A stretch of DNA of 64,000 bases from Nonomuraea pusilla (GCF_900109355.1 NZ_FOBF01000022.1:85321-149320); one strand, 5' to 3'. Counted from the first letter of the stretch, positions 42,689-53,791 are shown. Notes: generated by a model not told the origin, from the sequence alone. Program-made: numbers and translations.

Positions 42689-42876
42689 GCGCCGAGGAGC
42701 TGCGGACGCGGGTCGCCGAGCTGGTGGGCGAGCTCCCCGGCGACGACGACGACCTGATCGACCACGGCATGGACTCCATCAGGATGATGGCGCTCGCCGA
42801 GCGGTTCGGGGTCGACTTCATGGACCTGGCCGAGCGGCCCACCCTGCGGGCCTGGGGAGAGCTGATCCGTGGCTGA
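42685..42876 (+). CDS. Free-standing aryl carrier protein
   Basis: A 63-residue acyl carrier protein for DHB. The phosphopantetheine motif is LIDHGMDSIRMM (Ser about 43), with the DSIRMMALAER helix typical of aryl carriers. It is short compared with the usual 75-80 residues, ending at RAWGELIRG. The GTG start overlaps the isochorismatase stop (GTGA), and the 3' end overlaps the NRPS start by 8 bp, so it is tightly coupled. In EntB/DhbB this domain is fused to the isochorismatase; here it is split off. Confidence 0.88.
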   Translation: MSAEELRTRVAELVGELPGDDDDLIDHGMDSIRMMALAERFGVDFMDLAERPTLRAWGELIRG

Positions 42877-45800
42877 GCCGCTGCCGCTGCTGCCCGCCCA
42901 GGAGGGCATCTGGACCGGCCAGGCGCTCGACCCCGGCAGCCCCGCGTACAACGCGGGTGAGTACGTCGAGATCCGGGGGCCGCTCGACACCGCGCTGTTC
43001 GAGCGGGCGCTGCGCTCGGTGATCGGCGCGGCGCAGGCGCTGCACGCCACGTTCCCCGACGTGTCCGCCCAGGTCATCACCGTCACGGACGACTGGGAGC
43101 TGGTCCGCGCCGAGGCGTCCGGCGTCGAGGAGGCCGAGGCGTGGATGCGGACGGACCTGGAGACCGTCGTGGACCTCGCCCGCGGCCCGCTCTTCCGCCA
43201 GGCGCTCCTCGCCGTCGGACCCGGCCTGCACCTGTGGTACCAGCGCGTCCACCACATCGCCGCCGACGGGTACGCGTTCGCGCTCCTCGCCAGGCGGGTG
43301 GCCGCCCGCTACACCGCGCTGCGCCGGGGCGCCGGCGACGCCCCGCCTCCCGCATCCCTCGCCCCGCTGCTGGAGGAGGCGGCGGCCTACGCGGGGCCGT
43401 CCGGGCAGCGGGAGCGGGACCGGGAGTTCTGGCTCGCGCGCTGCGGCGGCATGCTGGCGCCGCCGCTGCTCGCCCCCGCCGCGCCCGCCGGGCGGCGGGT
43501 GCTGCGCAGGAGGGTGGAGCTGCCCGCGCCCGTCACCCCGGAGACCCTGGTCGCGGTGACCGCCGCCTACCTGCGCGAACGCACCGGGGCCGGCGAGGCG
43601 GTGCTCGGGCTGCCGGTGATGAACCGGCTCGGCTCGGCCGCGCTGAACGTCCCCTGCATGGCCATGAACATCGTGCCGCTGCGCGTGCCCGTGACGCCGT
43701 CGGCCACCCTGGAGGAGCTGACCGCGCGCGCGGGGGCGGAGCTGCGGGCCACCAGGCCGCACCACCGTTACCGGTACGAGTGGCTGCGGCGCGACCTGCG
43801 GCTGGTGGGCGGCGACCGGCGGCTCTTCGGGCCGGTGGTGAACGTGCTGCCGTTCGGCCGGTCCCTCCGGTTCGGCGAGGCGCTCGGCACGGTGCGGAAC
43901 GTGGCGGCCGGACCCGTCGAGGACCTGTCGATCGCCGTGTCCACCGGGGCGGGGGAGGGCGCGAGGCCGTACGCCGACATCGACGTGAACGCGGCCGCGT
44001 ACCGGCCGGACGAACTGGACGACCACGCCGAAGCCTGGCTCGCACTGCTGCGACGCCTCACCCGGGCGCCGGCCCGCCCCTGGCGCGCGGCGGCGGCCGG
44101 CCGGTCGTCCCCCGGGCTCCCGGAGGCGTCCGTGGCGCCCGATCGCGGGCCGCGGGGCCGGTCCCTGGGGGCGTCCGTCGTGCTCGACGGCGGGCCCCTG
44201 CCGGTGCCCGCCGTGCCGGTCGCGCATCTCATCGCAGGACGGGCCGCCGCGACCCCGCACGCCGTCGCCGTCGAGCGGGAAGGCCGCAGGCTCACCTACC
44301 GGGAACTCATGGAGGCGGCCCGGACCTTCGCGGACCGGCTGCGCGGGGCGCGCCTGGTCGCCGTCATGCTGCCGAGGGGCTTCGAGGCGATCACCGCGAT
44401 CGTCGGCACCGTCCTCGCGGGGGCGGCGTACCTGCCGCTCGACCCCGCCTGGCCCGAGGCGCGGACCCGGGCGGTGCTCGCCGACGCCCGCCCCGACGCC
44501 CTGGTCACTCCCGGCAGCGTGGAGCGCCTGGCGGGCGGGCGCGGCGACGGGCACGCTCCCGGCCTCGCGTACGTCATGCACACCTCGGGCTCCACCGGCC
44601 GGCCGAAGGGCGTCGCGGTCGGCCACGAGGCGCTCGCCCACTTCGTCGCCGGCGCCACCGGCGTCTACGGCGTGCGGGCCGACGACCGGGTGCTGCAGTT
44701 CGCGCCGCTGCACTTCGACGCCTCCGTCGAGGAGATCTTCCTGACCCTGTGCGCGGGCGCCACCCTGGTGCTGCGCACCGACGAGATGGCGGGGTCCGTC
44801 CCCAGGCTGCTCCAGGCGTGCGCCGACCTCGGCGTCACCGTGCTGGACCTGCCGACGGCGTTCTGGCACGAGGTGGCCTACGCCCTCTCCGCGGGATCGG
44901 CCGTGCTCCCGCCCTGCGTGCGCACCGTCGTCATCGGCGGGGAGGCCGCGCTGCCCGAGCGGGTCGCGCGCTGGCACGCCGCGGTACGCGGCGGGGTGCG
45001 GCTGCTCAACACGTACGGGCCCACCGAGGCCACGGTCGTGGCGACGGTCGCCGAACTCGTCCCCGGCGACTCCGAGGCGCCCATCGGGCGTCCGCTGCCC
45101 GGGGTGCGCGCCGCCGTGGTGGACGGCGAGCTGGTGCTCATGGGCGGCGGCCTGGCCCGCGGCTACCTGGACGCCCCCTTCCCGGTGTGCGGCGGCGAGC
45201 GCGTCCACCGCACCGGCGACCTGGTCCGCGTCCGGCCCGACGGGCAGCTCGTCCACCTGGGGCGCGCCGACGACCAGTTCAAGATCAGCGGGCACCGGGT
45301 GGACCCCGCCGAGATCGAGAGCGCGCTGCTGCGCCATCCCCGGGTGCGGGAGGCCGCCGTCGCGGGCCGGTCCGGGGCGGACGGCGTCAAGCACCTGGCC
45401 GCTCACGTCGTGCAGGAGCCGGGGCCGCCGCTCACGGCCGCCGAACTGCGCCGCCACCTGACGGCCTGCCTGCCGCCCGCCGTCATCCCCACCTCGTACG
45501 CCGTCGTGCCGCGCATCCCGCGCACGCCGACAGGCAAGATCGACCGCGACGCCCTGCACACACCACCCGGTCAGGGAACGCCGCGGGCGGCCGGGCCGGC
45601 CGGCGGTCCCTCCGCCGGGCTGATGCGGCTCGTGGTGCGGGTCTGGGAGGACGTCCTCGGGACGACCGGCCTGTCGCCGGGCGACGACTTCTTCGAGCTG
45701 GGCGGGCACTCCCTCCAAGCCGTCCAGGTCGTCACCAGGCTCTCCGCCGCGCTGGGCCATGACGTGCCCGCCGCGCTCCTCTTCCGCCATCCCACCGCCG

Positions 45801-46942
45801 CCACCCTGACCACGGCCCTGACAGGGGTGGCGGGGGAGCCCGGCGTCGCGGCCCCGGAGGCCGGCTACCTGGGCGACGCGGTCCTCCCGCCGGACGTCCC
45901 CGGGCCGCGGCGGGCCTCACCCGCGCGCCCGCCGCGCATCCTGCTCACCGGCGCCACCGGCTTCGTCGGACCGCACCTCCTCACGGCGCTCCTGGAGGCG
46001 ACCGACGCCCGCGTGGTCTGCGCGGTACGGGCCCCCGACGAGGCGTCCGCGCGGCGGCGGCTCGCCGAGGCCCTCGCCGCGCAGGACCTGCCGCACCTGC
46101 CCGAGGGCCGGGTCGACGTCGTCCCCGCCGACCTCGCCGCCACCCCCCTCACCGGCGACTACGCGGCCGTCTGCCACAACGCCGCCACCGTCAGCCTGAC
46201 GCGCGGCTACGCCAGCGTGCGCGCCGTCAACGTCGCCGCCACGCTCGCGCTGCTCCGCCTCGGCGCCCCCTTCCACCACGTCTCCACGCTCGCCGTGGCC
46301 CCGCCGGGCGCACCCGTCGAGGAGGCGTACGTCCCCCCGCACGCGGGGCTGTCCGACGGTTACCGGCAGAGCAAGTGGGTCGCCGAGGAGCTGGTCCGCC
46401 AGGCCGCCGAGCGCGGCCTCCCCGCCGCCGTCCACCGCCTCGGCCGGGTCGTCGGCGCGCCGGACGCCGGCCAGGTCAACCCGTCCGACCTGTTCTGGAG
46501 GGTCCTGCGGGCCGGCATCCCGGTGGGGGCGCTGCCCGACCTGGACGTCGCCGAGCCCTGGACCCCGGTCGACTACGCGGCCCGCGCCGTCGCCGCCCTG
46601 GTCGCCGAGGGCGCGACCGGCGTGCACAACCTCGCCCCGCTCCCGCCCGTCCACCTGCGCGAGGCCATGGCATGGGTACGCGACTACGGCTACCGCGCCG
46701 CGGCCGTGTCAGTCGCGGAATGGACCGAGCTGGTCAGGCGGGGCGGCGCCGAGTCGGCGGCCACGGCCGCTTTCTTCGACCTGGCAGGGCAGCCGCCGCC
46801 CGCCATGGGGCCGGTCCGCTGCGGCCGGGCCGCCGCCTTCCCCTGCCCGCCCGTCGGGCGTCAGGCCATGTTCCGCTACCTCGACCACTGCGTGGAGACC
46901 GGCCTGCTCCCCAGGCCCCGTACGAAAGGTTCCGCATGCTGA
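42869..46942 (+). CDS. One-module NRPS C-A-PCP-reductase (myxochelin-type)
   Basis: A 1357-residue synthetase. The C domain has HHIAADG (about 128-134). The A domain spans about 450-900 with core SGSTGRPKG (about 573) and FDASVEEIF (about 617). The PCP serine is in ELGGHSLQ (about 947). The C-terminal thioester-reductase has GATGFVG (about 1028) and YRQSK (about 1165), replacing a thioesterase. Pocket residues aligned by eye to GrsA read D-A-E-D-V-G-T-V-V-K; the acidic residues at the third and fourth positions suit lysine. With the DHB genes this fits acylation of lysine by DHB and reductive release, as for MxcG of myxochelin. No MbtH gene is nearby. Confidence 0.9.
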   Translation: MAEPLPLLPAQEGIWTGQALDPGSPAYNAGEYVEIRGPLDTALFERALRSVIGAAQALHATFPDVSAQVITVTDDWELVRAEASGVEEAEAWMRTDLETVVDLARGPLFRQALLAVGPGLHLWYQRVHHIAADGYAFALLARRVAARYTALRRGAGDAPPPASLAPLLEEAAAYAGPSGQRERDREFWLARCGGMLAPPLLAPAAPAGRRVLRRRVELPAPVTPETLVAVTAAYLRERTGAGEAVLGLPVMNRLGSAALNVPCMAMNIVPLRVPVTPSATLEELTARAGAELRATRPHHRYRYEWLRRDLRLVGGDRRLFGPVVNVLPFGRSLRFGEALGTVRNVAAGPVEDLSIAVSTGAGEGARPYADIDVNAAAYRPDELDDHAEAWLALLRRLTRAPARPWRAAAAGRSSPGLPEASVAPDRGPRGRSLGASVVLDGGPLPVPAVPVAHLIAGRAAATPHAVAVEREGRRLTYRELMEAARTFADRLRGARLVAVMLPRGFEAITAIVGTVLAGAAYLPLDPAWPEARTRAVLADARPDALVTPGSVERLAGGRGDGHAPGLAYVMHTSGSTGRPKGVAVGHEALAHFVAGATGVYGVRADDRVLQFAPLHFDASVEEIFLTLCAGATLVLRTDEMAGSVPRLLQACADLGVTVLDLPTAFWHEVAYALSAGSAVLPPCVRTVVIGGEAALPERVARWHAAVRGGVRLLNTYGPTEATVVATVAELVPGDSEAPIGRPLPGVRAAVVDGELVLMGGGLARGYLDAPFPVCGGERVHRTGDLVRVRPDGQLVHLGRADDQFKISGHRVDPAEIESALLRHPRVREAAVAGRSGADGVKHLAAHVVQEPGPPLTAAELRRHLTACLPPAVIPTSYAVVPRIPRTPTGKIDRDALHTPPGQGTPRAAGPAGGPSAGLMRLVVRVWEDVLGTTGLSPGDDFFELGGHSLQAVQVVTRLSAALGHDVPAALLFRHPTAATLTTALTGVAGEPGVAAPEAGYLGDAVLPPDVPGPRRASPARPPRILLTGATGFVGPHLLTALLEATDARVVCAVRAPDEASARRRLAEALAAQDLPHLPEGRVDVVPADLAATPLTGDYAAVCHNAATVSLTRGYASVRAVNVAATLALLRLGAPFHHVSTLAVAPPGAPVEEAYVPPHAGLSDGYRQSKWVAEELVRQAAERGLPAAVHRLGRVVGAPDAGQVNPSDLFWRVLRAGIPVGALPDLDVAEPWTPVDYAARAVAALVAEGATGVHNLAPLPPVHLREAMAWVRDYGYRAAAVSVAEWTELVRRGGAESAATAAFFDLAGQPPPAMGPVRCGRAAAFPCPPVGRQAMFRYLDHCVETGLLPRPRTKGSAC

Positions 46943-47226
46943 CCAGCACGTCCCGCGTGGAGACCGACCGCGCCGGCCGCTACCTCGCCCAGCTCTGCAA
47001 GCACTTCGCCCGCAAGGTGCCCGCCGAGTGGACCGACGACCACGGCACCGCCAGGTTCGACTGGGGCACCTGCGTGCTGCGCGCCCACCCCGACGCCCTG
47101 ACTCTGCACGTCGAGGCGGCCGACGAGGAGAGCCTCGACCGGGTCAGGCACGTCGTCACCGACCACCTGGAACGGTTCGGCGCCCGCGACGGGCTGCGTG
47201 TGACCTGGTCGGGCCAGGCTCCGTGA
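46936..47226 (+). CDS. DUF2218 protein, siderophore-operon associated
   Basis: A 96-residue protein of the DUF2218 family. Family features are RVETDRAGRYLAQLCKHFARKVP (a His/Lys-rich start), HGTARFDWGTCVLRAHPDALTLHVEA, and the C-terminal helix VRHVVTDHLERFGA. The ATG lies inside the last codons of the NRPS (7-bp overlap) after gaaagg, so it is the last gene of the siderophore operon. Members are often found with siderophore uptake genes, but no activity is established. Cytoplasmic by absence of signals; a role in iron release is only a guess. Confidence 0.85.
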   Translation: MLTSTSRVETDRAGRYLAQLCKHFARKVPAEWTDDHGTARFDWGTCVLRAHPDALTLHVEAADEESLDRVRHVVTDHLERFGARDGLRVTWSGQAP

Positions 47227-47254
47227 GAGCGGGGCATCCGGCAGAATCGAGGTC

Positions 47255-48982
<1,728 letters not shown>

Positions 48983-49095
48983 GGTCCTTCCGGGGGCGGC
49001 CCGTGCCGGTCCACGGCTGAGGTCGCACCGGAGGGGTGGGCGGGGGCGGGGCGTGCCGGTCCTTCGGGGGCTCGGGGGCGGTGAGGCCGTGGGGG

Positions 49096-49989
<894 letters not shown>

Positions 49990-50030
49990 TCGCCCCTCCC
50001 CGCGGTCTTTTTCGGGAAAAAAGTACACCG

Positions 50031-51881
50031 TCAGGGCTGCGGGTGCAGGTGTCCGTCGGTGAGCCCGTCCAGGCCGAGCCTGATCAGGGTCTGGCCCAGG
50101 GAGGACGTCTCGCGCAGCGCGTCCTCCAGCACGGCGAGCTGGCGGAAGGCCTCGCCGTAGGCCCGCTGCTCCTTCAGCGGGAGCCGTGGCAGGCGGGTGC
50201 GGCGCACGTCGAACCTGCTGGAGCCCGTGGTGGCCCGGCCGCCCGCGGCCCGCAGGTAACCCGCGAGGAAGTCGGGGTCGAGCCTGCGCGCGTCGACCCG
50301 GTAGAGGGTCAGGTGCGGCCCGAGCGCCGCCCCGCCGTCGGTCATCACCCGCACGGCGGAGTACGACGCCACCACGTCGCCTGGACGGATCACCACGAGC
50401 CCCTGCTGCTGCGTGGTCAGCCCGGTGGGGCCGGTGCCGTTGGCGAGGTCGTCGGAGGTGAGCACCGGCACGTCGCCGCCGTCGGCGGTCATCTTCGGCG
50501 GCGCCTGCGACGCCGTCACCAGCCCCTCCTTGATGAGGTCGCCGAGCGTGGTGACGGGCTGGTCGAGCGGCTGGTCGAGGACCTTCAGGTCGGGCGGCAC
50601 GGCGGTGGCGGCGAGGAAGCGGTCGCGGGCCTCGGCGAAGGCCCTTCCGAGGTCGTCGCGGCGCTGGTGGCGGGCCGGGGTCATGTCCACCTCGTCGGCC
50701 AGCAGGTCGATGATGCGGACCGTGTGGTCGGCGCGGTCGTCGAGGTAGGCGCGCCAGGCGGGCTCGACGGCGGAGAGGTCGGAGCCGGCGTTCATGATGA
50801 GCACGTCCGACGGCGGGCGCTCGCCGGCGGTGGGGCGGCGCAGCAGCCACAGGTCGCTGCCCTGCAGCGCGACGACCGCGCGCAGCGCGCCCGCGCGCAG
50901 CAGGTTGGCCCTGATGCGCCGCCCCGCCTTGCGGCTCGCGGCGGCGGGCGGCATGAGGATCGCCACCATGCCGCCCGGCCTGACGTGCGCGAGGCAGTGC
51001 TGCACCCAGGCCAGTTCGGGCTCGCCGCGCGGCGGCAGGCCGTACTCCCAGCGGGGGTCGCCGGTGAGCTCCTCGTAGCCCCAGGCGCGCTCGTTGAACG
51101 GCGGGTCGCACAGCACGGCGTCGGCCCTGCGTCCGGTGAACCCGTCGTGACGCATGGAGTCGCCGGCGGCGACGTCGGCCTCGACGCCGCGCAGCAGCAG
51201 CCGCGCGCGGGTGATGGCGGCGGACGTCTCGTTGAGGTCCTGGCCGAGGACGGCGCCCGCGCCGGGCGCGAGGAGCAGGGTGCCGACGCCGCAGGCCGGG
51301 TCGAGCACGGTGGCGCCCGCCGGGGCGGCGAGCCTGGCCATGAGAGCGGCCACCTCGTCGCGGGTGACGGCGAGCTGCCGGGAGTGGGCCTCGAAGTAGC
51401 GCTCGCACAGGAACTCGTACGCCGTCAGCGCGCCGTGCCGCTCGGCGAACTCGGTCACCAGCCCGGCCAGTTCGGGCTCCAGCTCCGGCTCCGGCCCGGC
51501 GGGTGGGTCGCCGTGCTGCCCGGCCGGGAGCGCCTCTGCTCCTGCCCCCGCCGCGCCGTCGCGGCCGGTGGACGGCGGCCCTGCCTCGCCGCGCCGGCGG
51601 GTCAGCAGCGCACCGGCCGCGGCCACCAGCTCGCCCAGGCGCAAATCCCCTGCGGCTTTCATGCGTTGCCACACCCGATCTCCCAGCGAGACCTGGTAGG
51701 ACTTCCCATAGCGCCGCAGCCACGACTCGACCTGCCGCAGCGAGAACAGCGGCTGGTTCGCGGTTCCACCGACGGGATCGGGGAAGTCGTCGTGGCGGCG
51801 TCGCCAGTTGCTGACCGCGGCACGCCCGACGCCGGCGAGCCGGGCGATGTCCCCGGCGTTGACGGTCGGGTCGTGGCTCAT
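50031..51881 (-). CDS. N6-adenine DNA methylase with N-terminal HTH
   Basis: A 616-residue protein (from ATG 51881). Residues about 5-60 form a MerR/excisionase-like helix-turn-helix (VNAGDIARLAGVGRAAVSNWRRRHDDFP). The central domain is a type I-like HsdM methylase: SAM motif I VLDPACGVGTLLL, motif IV CDPPFNE (Asp in place of the usual Asn of NPPF), and GGMVAILMPP. From about 430 it resembles a target-recognition segment (LGDLIKEGLVTASQ, LPVLTSDD-like, LPLKEQRAYGEAFRQL). No restriction subunit is adjacent. It could be an orphan modification enzyme or a defence component. A -10 TACTGT 7 bp before the ATG suggests a leaderless message; an upstream in-frame GTG (51890) is less likely. Confidence 0.87.
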   Translation of the reverse strand: MSHDPTVNAGDIARLAGVGRAAVSNWRRRHDDFPDPVGGTANQPLFSLRQVESWLRRYGKSYQVSLGDRVWQRMKAAGDLRLGELVAAAGALLTRRRGEAGPPSTGRDGAAGAGAEALPAGQHGDPPAGPEPELEPELAGLVTEFAERHGALTAYEFLCERYFEAHSRQLAVTRDEVAALMARLAAPAGATVLDPACGVGTLLLAPGAGAVLGQDLNETSAAITRARLLLRGVEADVAAGDSMRHDGFTGRRADAVLCDPPFNERAWGYEELTGDPRWEYGLPPRGEPELAWVQHCLAHVRPGGMVAILMPPAAASRKAGRRIRANLLRAGALRAVVALQGSDLWLLRRPTAGERPPSDVLIMNAGSDLSAVEPAWRAYLDDRADHTVRIIDLLADEVDMTPARHQRRDDLGRAFAEARDRFLAATAVPPDLKVLDQPLDQPVTTLGDLIKEGLVTASQAPPKMTADGGDVPVLTSDDLANGTGPTGLTTQQQGLVVIRPGDVVASYSAVRVMTDGGAALGPHLTLYRVDARRLDPDFLAGYLRAAGGRATTGSSRFDVRRTRLPRLPLKEQRAYGEAFRQLAVLEDALRETSSLGQTLIRLGLDGLTDGHLHPQP

Positions 51882-51888
51882 GGTCACC

Positions 51889-51951
51889 ACAGTAGTTCAC
51901 AACCAGTCTTCAGCGCATCTGCTTGTGAAGTCTTTCAACCAATGATTTACT
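51889..51951. promoter_or_regulatory. Divergent leaderless promoters, methylase and PP2C
   Basis: Plus strand: TTGTGA (51923-51928), 17-bp spacer, TTTACT (51946-51951), then 7 bp to the PP2C ATG. Minus strand: TACTGT (51894-51889), then 7 bp to the methylase ATG; its -35 is not obvious. Both genes would start transcription at or next to their ATG, with no room for a ribosome site. Only 77 bp separate the two starts. Confidence 0.6.
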
Positions 51952-51958
51952 GCTGTCT

Positions 51959-52729
51959 ATGAAGCACAACATCCGCTATGCCGCCGGGTCCGATGTGGGC
52001 CGCCGCAGGGAGCAGAACGAGGATTCCGGCTACGCGAGCGGCCGGTTGCTCGTGGTGGCTGACGGGATGGGTGGACACGCGGCCGGCGAGCTGGCGAGCG
52101 CGGCGGCGATCGCCGTGATGCGCGAGCTGGACGCCACGCTTCCCGAGACCGGCTGTGATCTGGAGGCGGCGCTGGAGGGCGCCGTGCACGAGGCCGCCCG
52201 CAGGCTGGTCGAGCTCGCCGACATCGACCCCGCGCGCAGGGGGATGGGGACCACGGTGACCGCGATGCTGTTCGACGGTTACCGGTTCGCCCTGGCTCAT
52301 CTCGGTGACTCCCGCGGGTACCTGCTTCGTGATGGTGCGCTGTACCAGATGACCAAGGATCACACACTTGTGCAGTCCATGGTGGATGAAGGACGGATAA
52401 CAGAGGATCAGGCCGCTGTCCACCCGCGGCGGTCGATGGTCCTGCGGGTGCTCGGCAGCGAAGGCAGGGCCGAGCCCGACATGGCGCTGCGCGAGGCCGA
52501 GCCCGACGACCGCTACCTGCTGTGCTCCGACGGCCTGACCACCGTCCTCGGCCCGGAGACGCTGCACGAGGTGCTGACCACGGTGGCCGACCCGAACGCC
52601 GCGGTGCAGCGGCTCATCGACCTGGCCAACGAGGGCGGCTCGCCCGACAACGTGACCGTGATCGTCGCCGACGTGGTCGCGCCGGGCGGGGGGGACGAGG
52701 GCGTCTACCGCGTGGGCGCCGGGGCCTGA
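51959..52729 (+). CDS. PP2C-family Ser/Thr phosphatase
   Basis: A 256-residue PPM phosphatase. The metal-binding motifs are SDVGRRREQNEDSG (about 11-24), VVADGMGGHAAGELAS (about 33-48), LAHLGDSRGYLLRDG (about 115-129), LLCSDGLTTVL and the closing GGSPDNVTVIVADV. All four core Asp are present, so it should be active with Mn2+ or Mg2+. No membrane helix. It is divergent from the methylase-kinase pair and is the likely partner of that kinase. The probable leaderless start at 51959 follows its -10 by 7 bp. Confidence 0.93.
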   Translation: MKHNIRYAAGSDVGRRREQNEDSGYASGRLLVVADGMGGHAAGELASAAAIAVMRELDATLPETGCDLEAALEGAVHEAARRLVELADIDPARRGMGTTVTAMLFDGYRFALAHLGDSRGYLLRDGALYQMTKDHTLVQSMVDEGRITEDQAAVHPRRSMVLRVLGSEGRAEPDMALREAEPDDRYLLCSDGLTTVLGPETLHEVLTTVADPNAAVQRLIDLANEGGSPDNVTVIVADVVAPGGGDEGVYRVGAGA

Positions 52730-52861
52730 CGGCGCCGATCCCAGGAGTCCCACAGCCGAAATTTCAGCTCATAACTAGACACTTTCCCAGACATGCGAGC
52801 GAATCCGCGAGGGCGCTATTACAGTCCATCGTGATCTGCCGGTCATCTGGGAGGAGGCGTC

Positions 52862-53791
52862 CTGGACCCGATCGCGAAAGAGCTGCTGAATCAGGCACGG
52901 CGTGAACTCGGCTACAAGGAGAAGAAAGGCCAGTTCACCAAGTTCGGCCAGTGGTACGCAGATCGCGTCCAAGACCCCCAGTACCGTGACGCGCCGTGGT
53001 GCGACATGTTCATCGCGTGGGCCGCGGACAAGGCGGGGATCTCCGACTACGTCGGACAGTTCGCCTGGACGCCGTCCCATGCGGCCTGGTTCATCCAGCA
53101 GGGCGCCTGGACCCGCCAGCCGGAGCCGGGTGCCCTGGTCTTCTTCGACTGGCGCGGCGGCAAGAACTACAAGGGCGTCGACCACGTCGGCATCGTGGAG
53201 CGCGTCGACGGCAAGAAGATCCACACGATCGAGGCGAACGTGGACGGGGTCTGGCTCAAGCGCAAGACCCGCGACACCGACAAGGTCGTCGGTTACGGGC
53301 TGCCGCGCGTCGTCAAGACCAACGTCGAGCTGGCCGGGATCCGCTCCACCGAGCAGCCGTTCGTGCGGGCCACGCCGCGGGCCGAGCCCCAGGGCTCCTC
53401 GCCGCTCGACCTCATCGGCACGCCTCCCGCGCTGCTCGGCGTCATGGTGCTGGCGACCGTGCTGCTCTCCTTACGCTTCTCACGCCGCCGCGGCACCCAC
53501 CGCCGCCCGGCCCAGCAGTGGAACGAGCCAACCCCCATGCCCGCCCAGGAGCCGCCCGCCGAGCCCGCGTGGTCGCCGTGGGAGCCCGCCGCCGAGCCCG
53601 CGGGGTCCTCCCCGGAGTCCGCGTGGTCCCCGTGGGAGGCGCCTGCTTCCGAGGCCGTCCGCCGGGAGGGGCCCGTCCGCGCGGTCGCCGGGCCGCCGAC
53701 CCCGGAACCCGCCGTGGAGGCCGTTCCCGCGCCGCGAGGCGGCCCGACCAGGCGCAGGCCGTACGAGCCGAGAAGCCGCACCAGCGCCTGA
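52862..53791 (+). CDS. CHAP-domain amidase/peptidase with one C-proximal membrane helix
   Basis: A 309-residue protein. The N-terminal CHAP domain (about 1-150) has catalytic Cys47 (APWCDMF) and His108 (GVDHVGIVERV) with HTIEANVDG following, consistent with peptidoglycan cleavage. No signal peptide is present; one membrane helix (about 185-205) is followed by a basic SRRRG and a Pro/Glu/Trp-rich tail with repeated AWSPWE. The family starts MDPIAKELL; here that codon is CTG (52862), after GGAGGAGG with 4 bp spacing, and no ATG, GTG or TTG lies in frame between the upstream stop (52832) and it. The next ATG (53006) would delete the catalytic Cys. It may follow PP2C in one transcript. Confidence 0.82.
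   Translation: MDPIAKELLNQARRELGYKEKKGQFTKFGQWYADRVQDPQYRDAPWCDMFIAWAADKAGISDYVGQFAWTPSHAAWFIQQGAWTRQPEPGALVFFDWRGGKNYKGVDHVGIVERVDGKKIHTIEANVDGVWLKRKTRDTDKVVGYGLPRVVKTNVELAGIRSTEQPFVRATPRAEPQGSSPLDLIGTPPALLGVMVLATVLLSLRFSRRRGTHRRPAQQWNEPTPMPAQEPPAEPAWSPWEPAAEPAGSSPESAWSPWEAPASEAVRREGPVRAVAGPPTPEPAVEAVPAPRGGPTRRRPYEPRSRTSA

Noticed and set aside
53006..53791. ATG 53006 as the start of the CHAP protein
   Set aside because: It would remove the catalytic Cys and the first 48 conserved residues; the CTG at 52862 matches the family N terminus and has a ribosome site.
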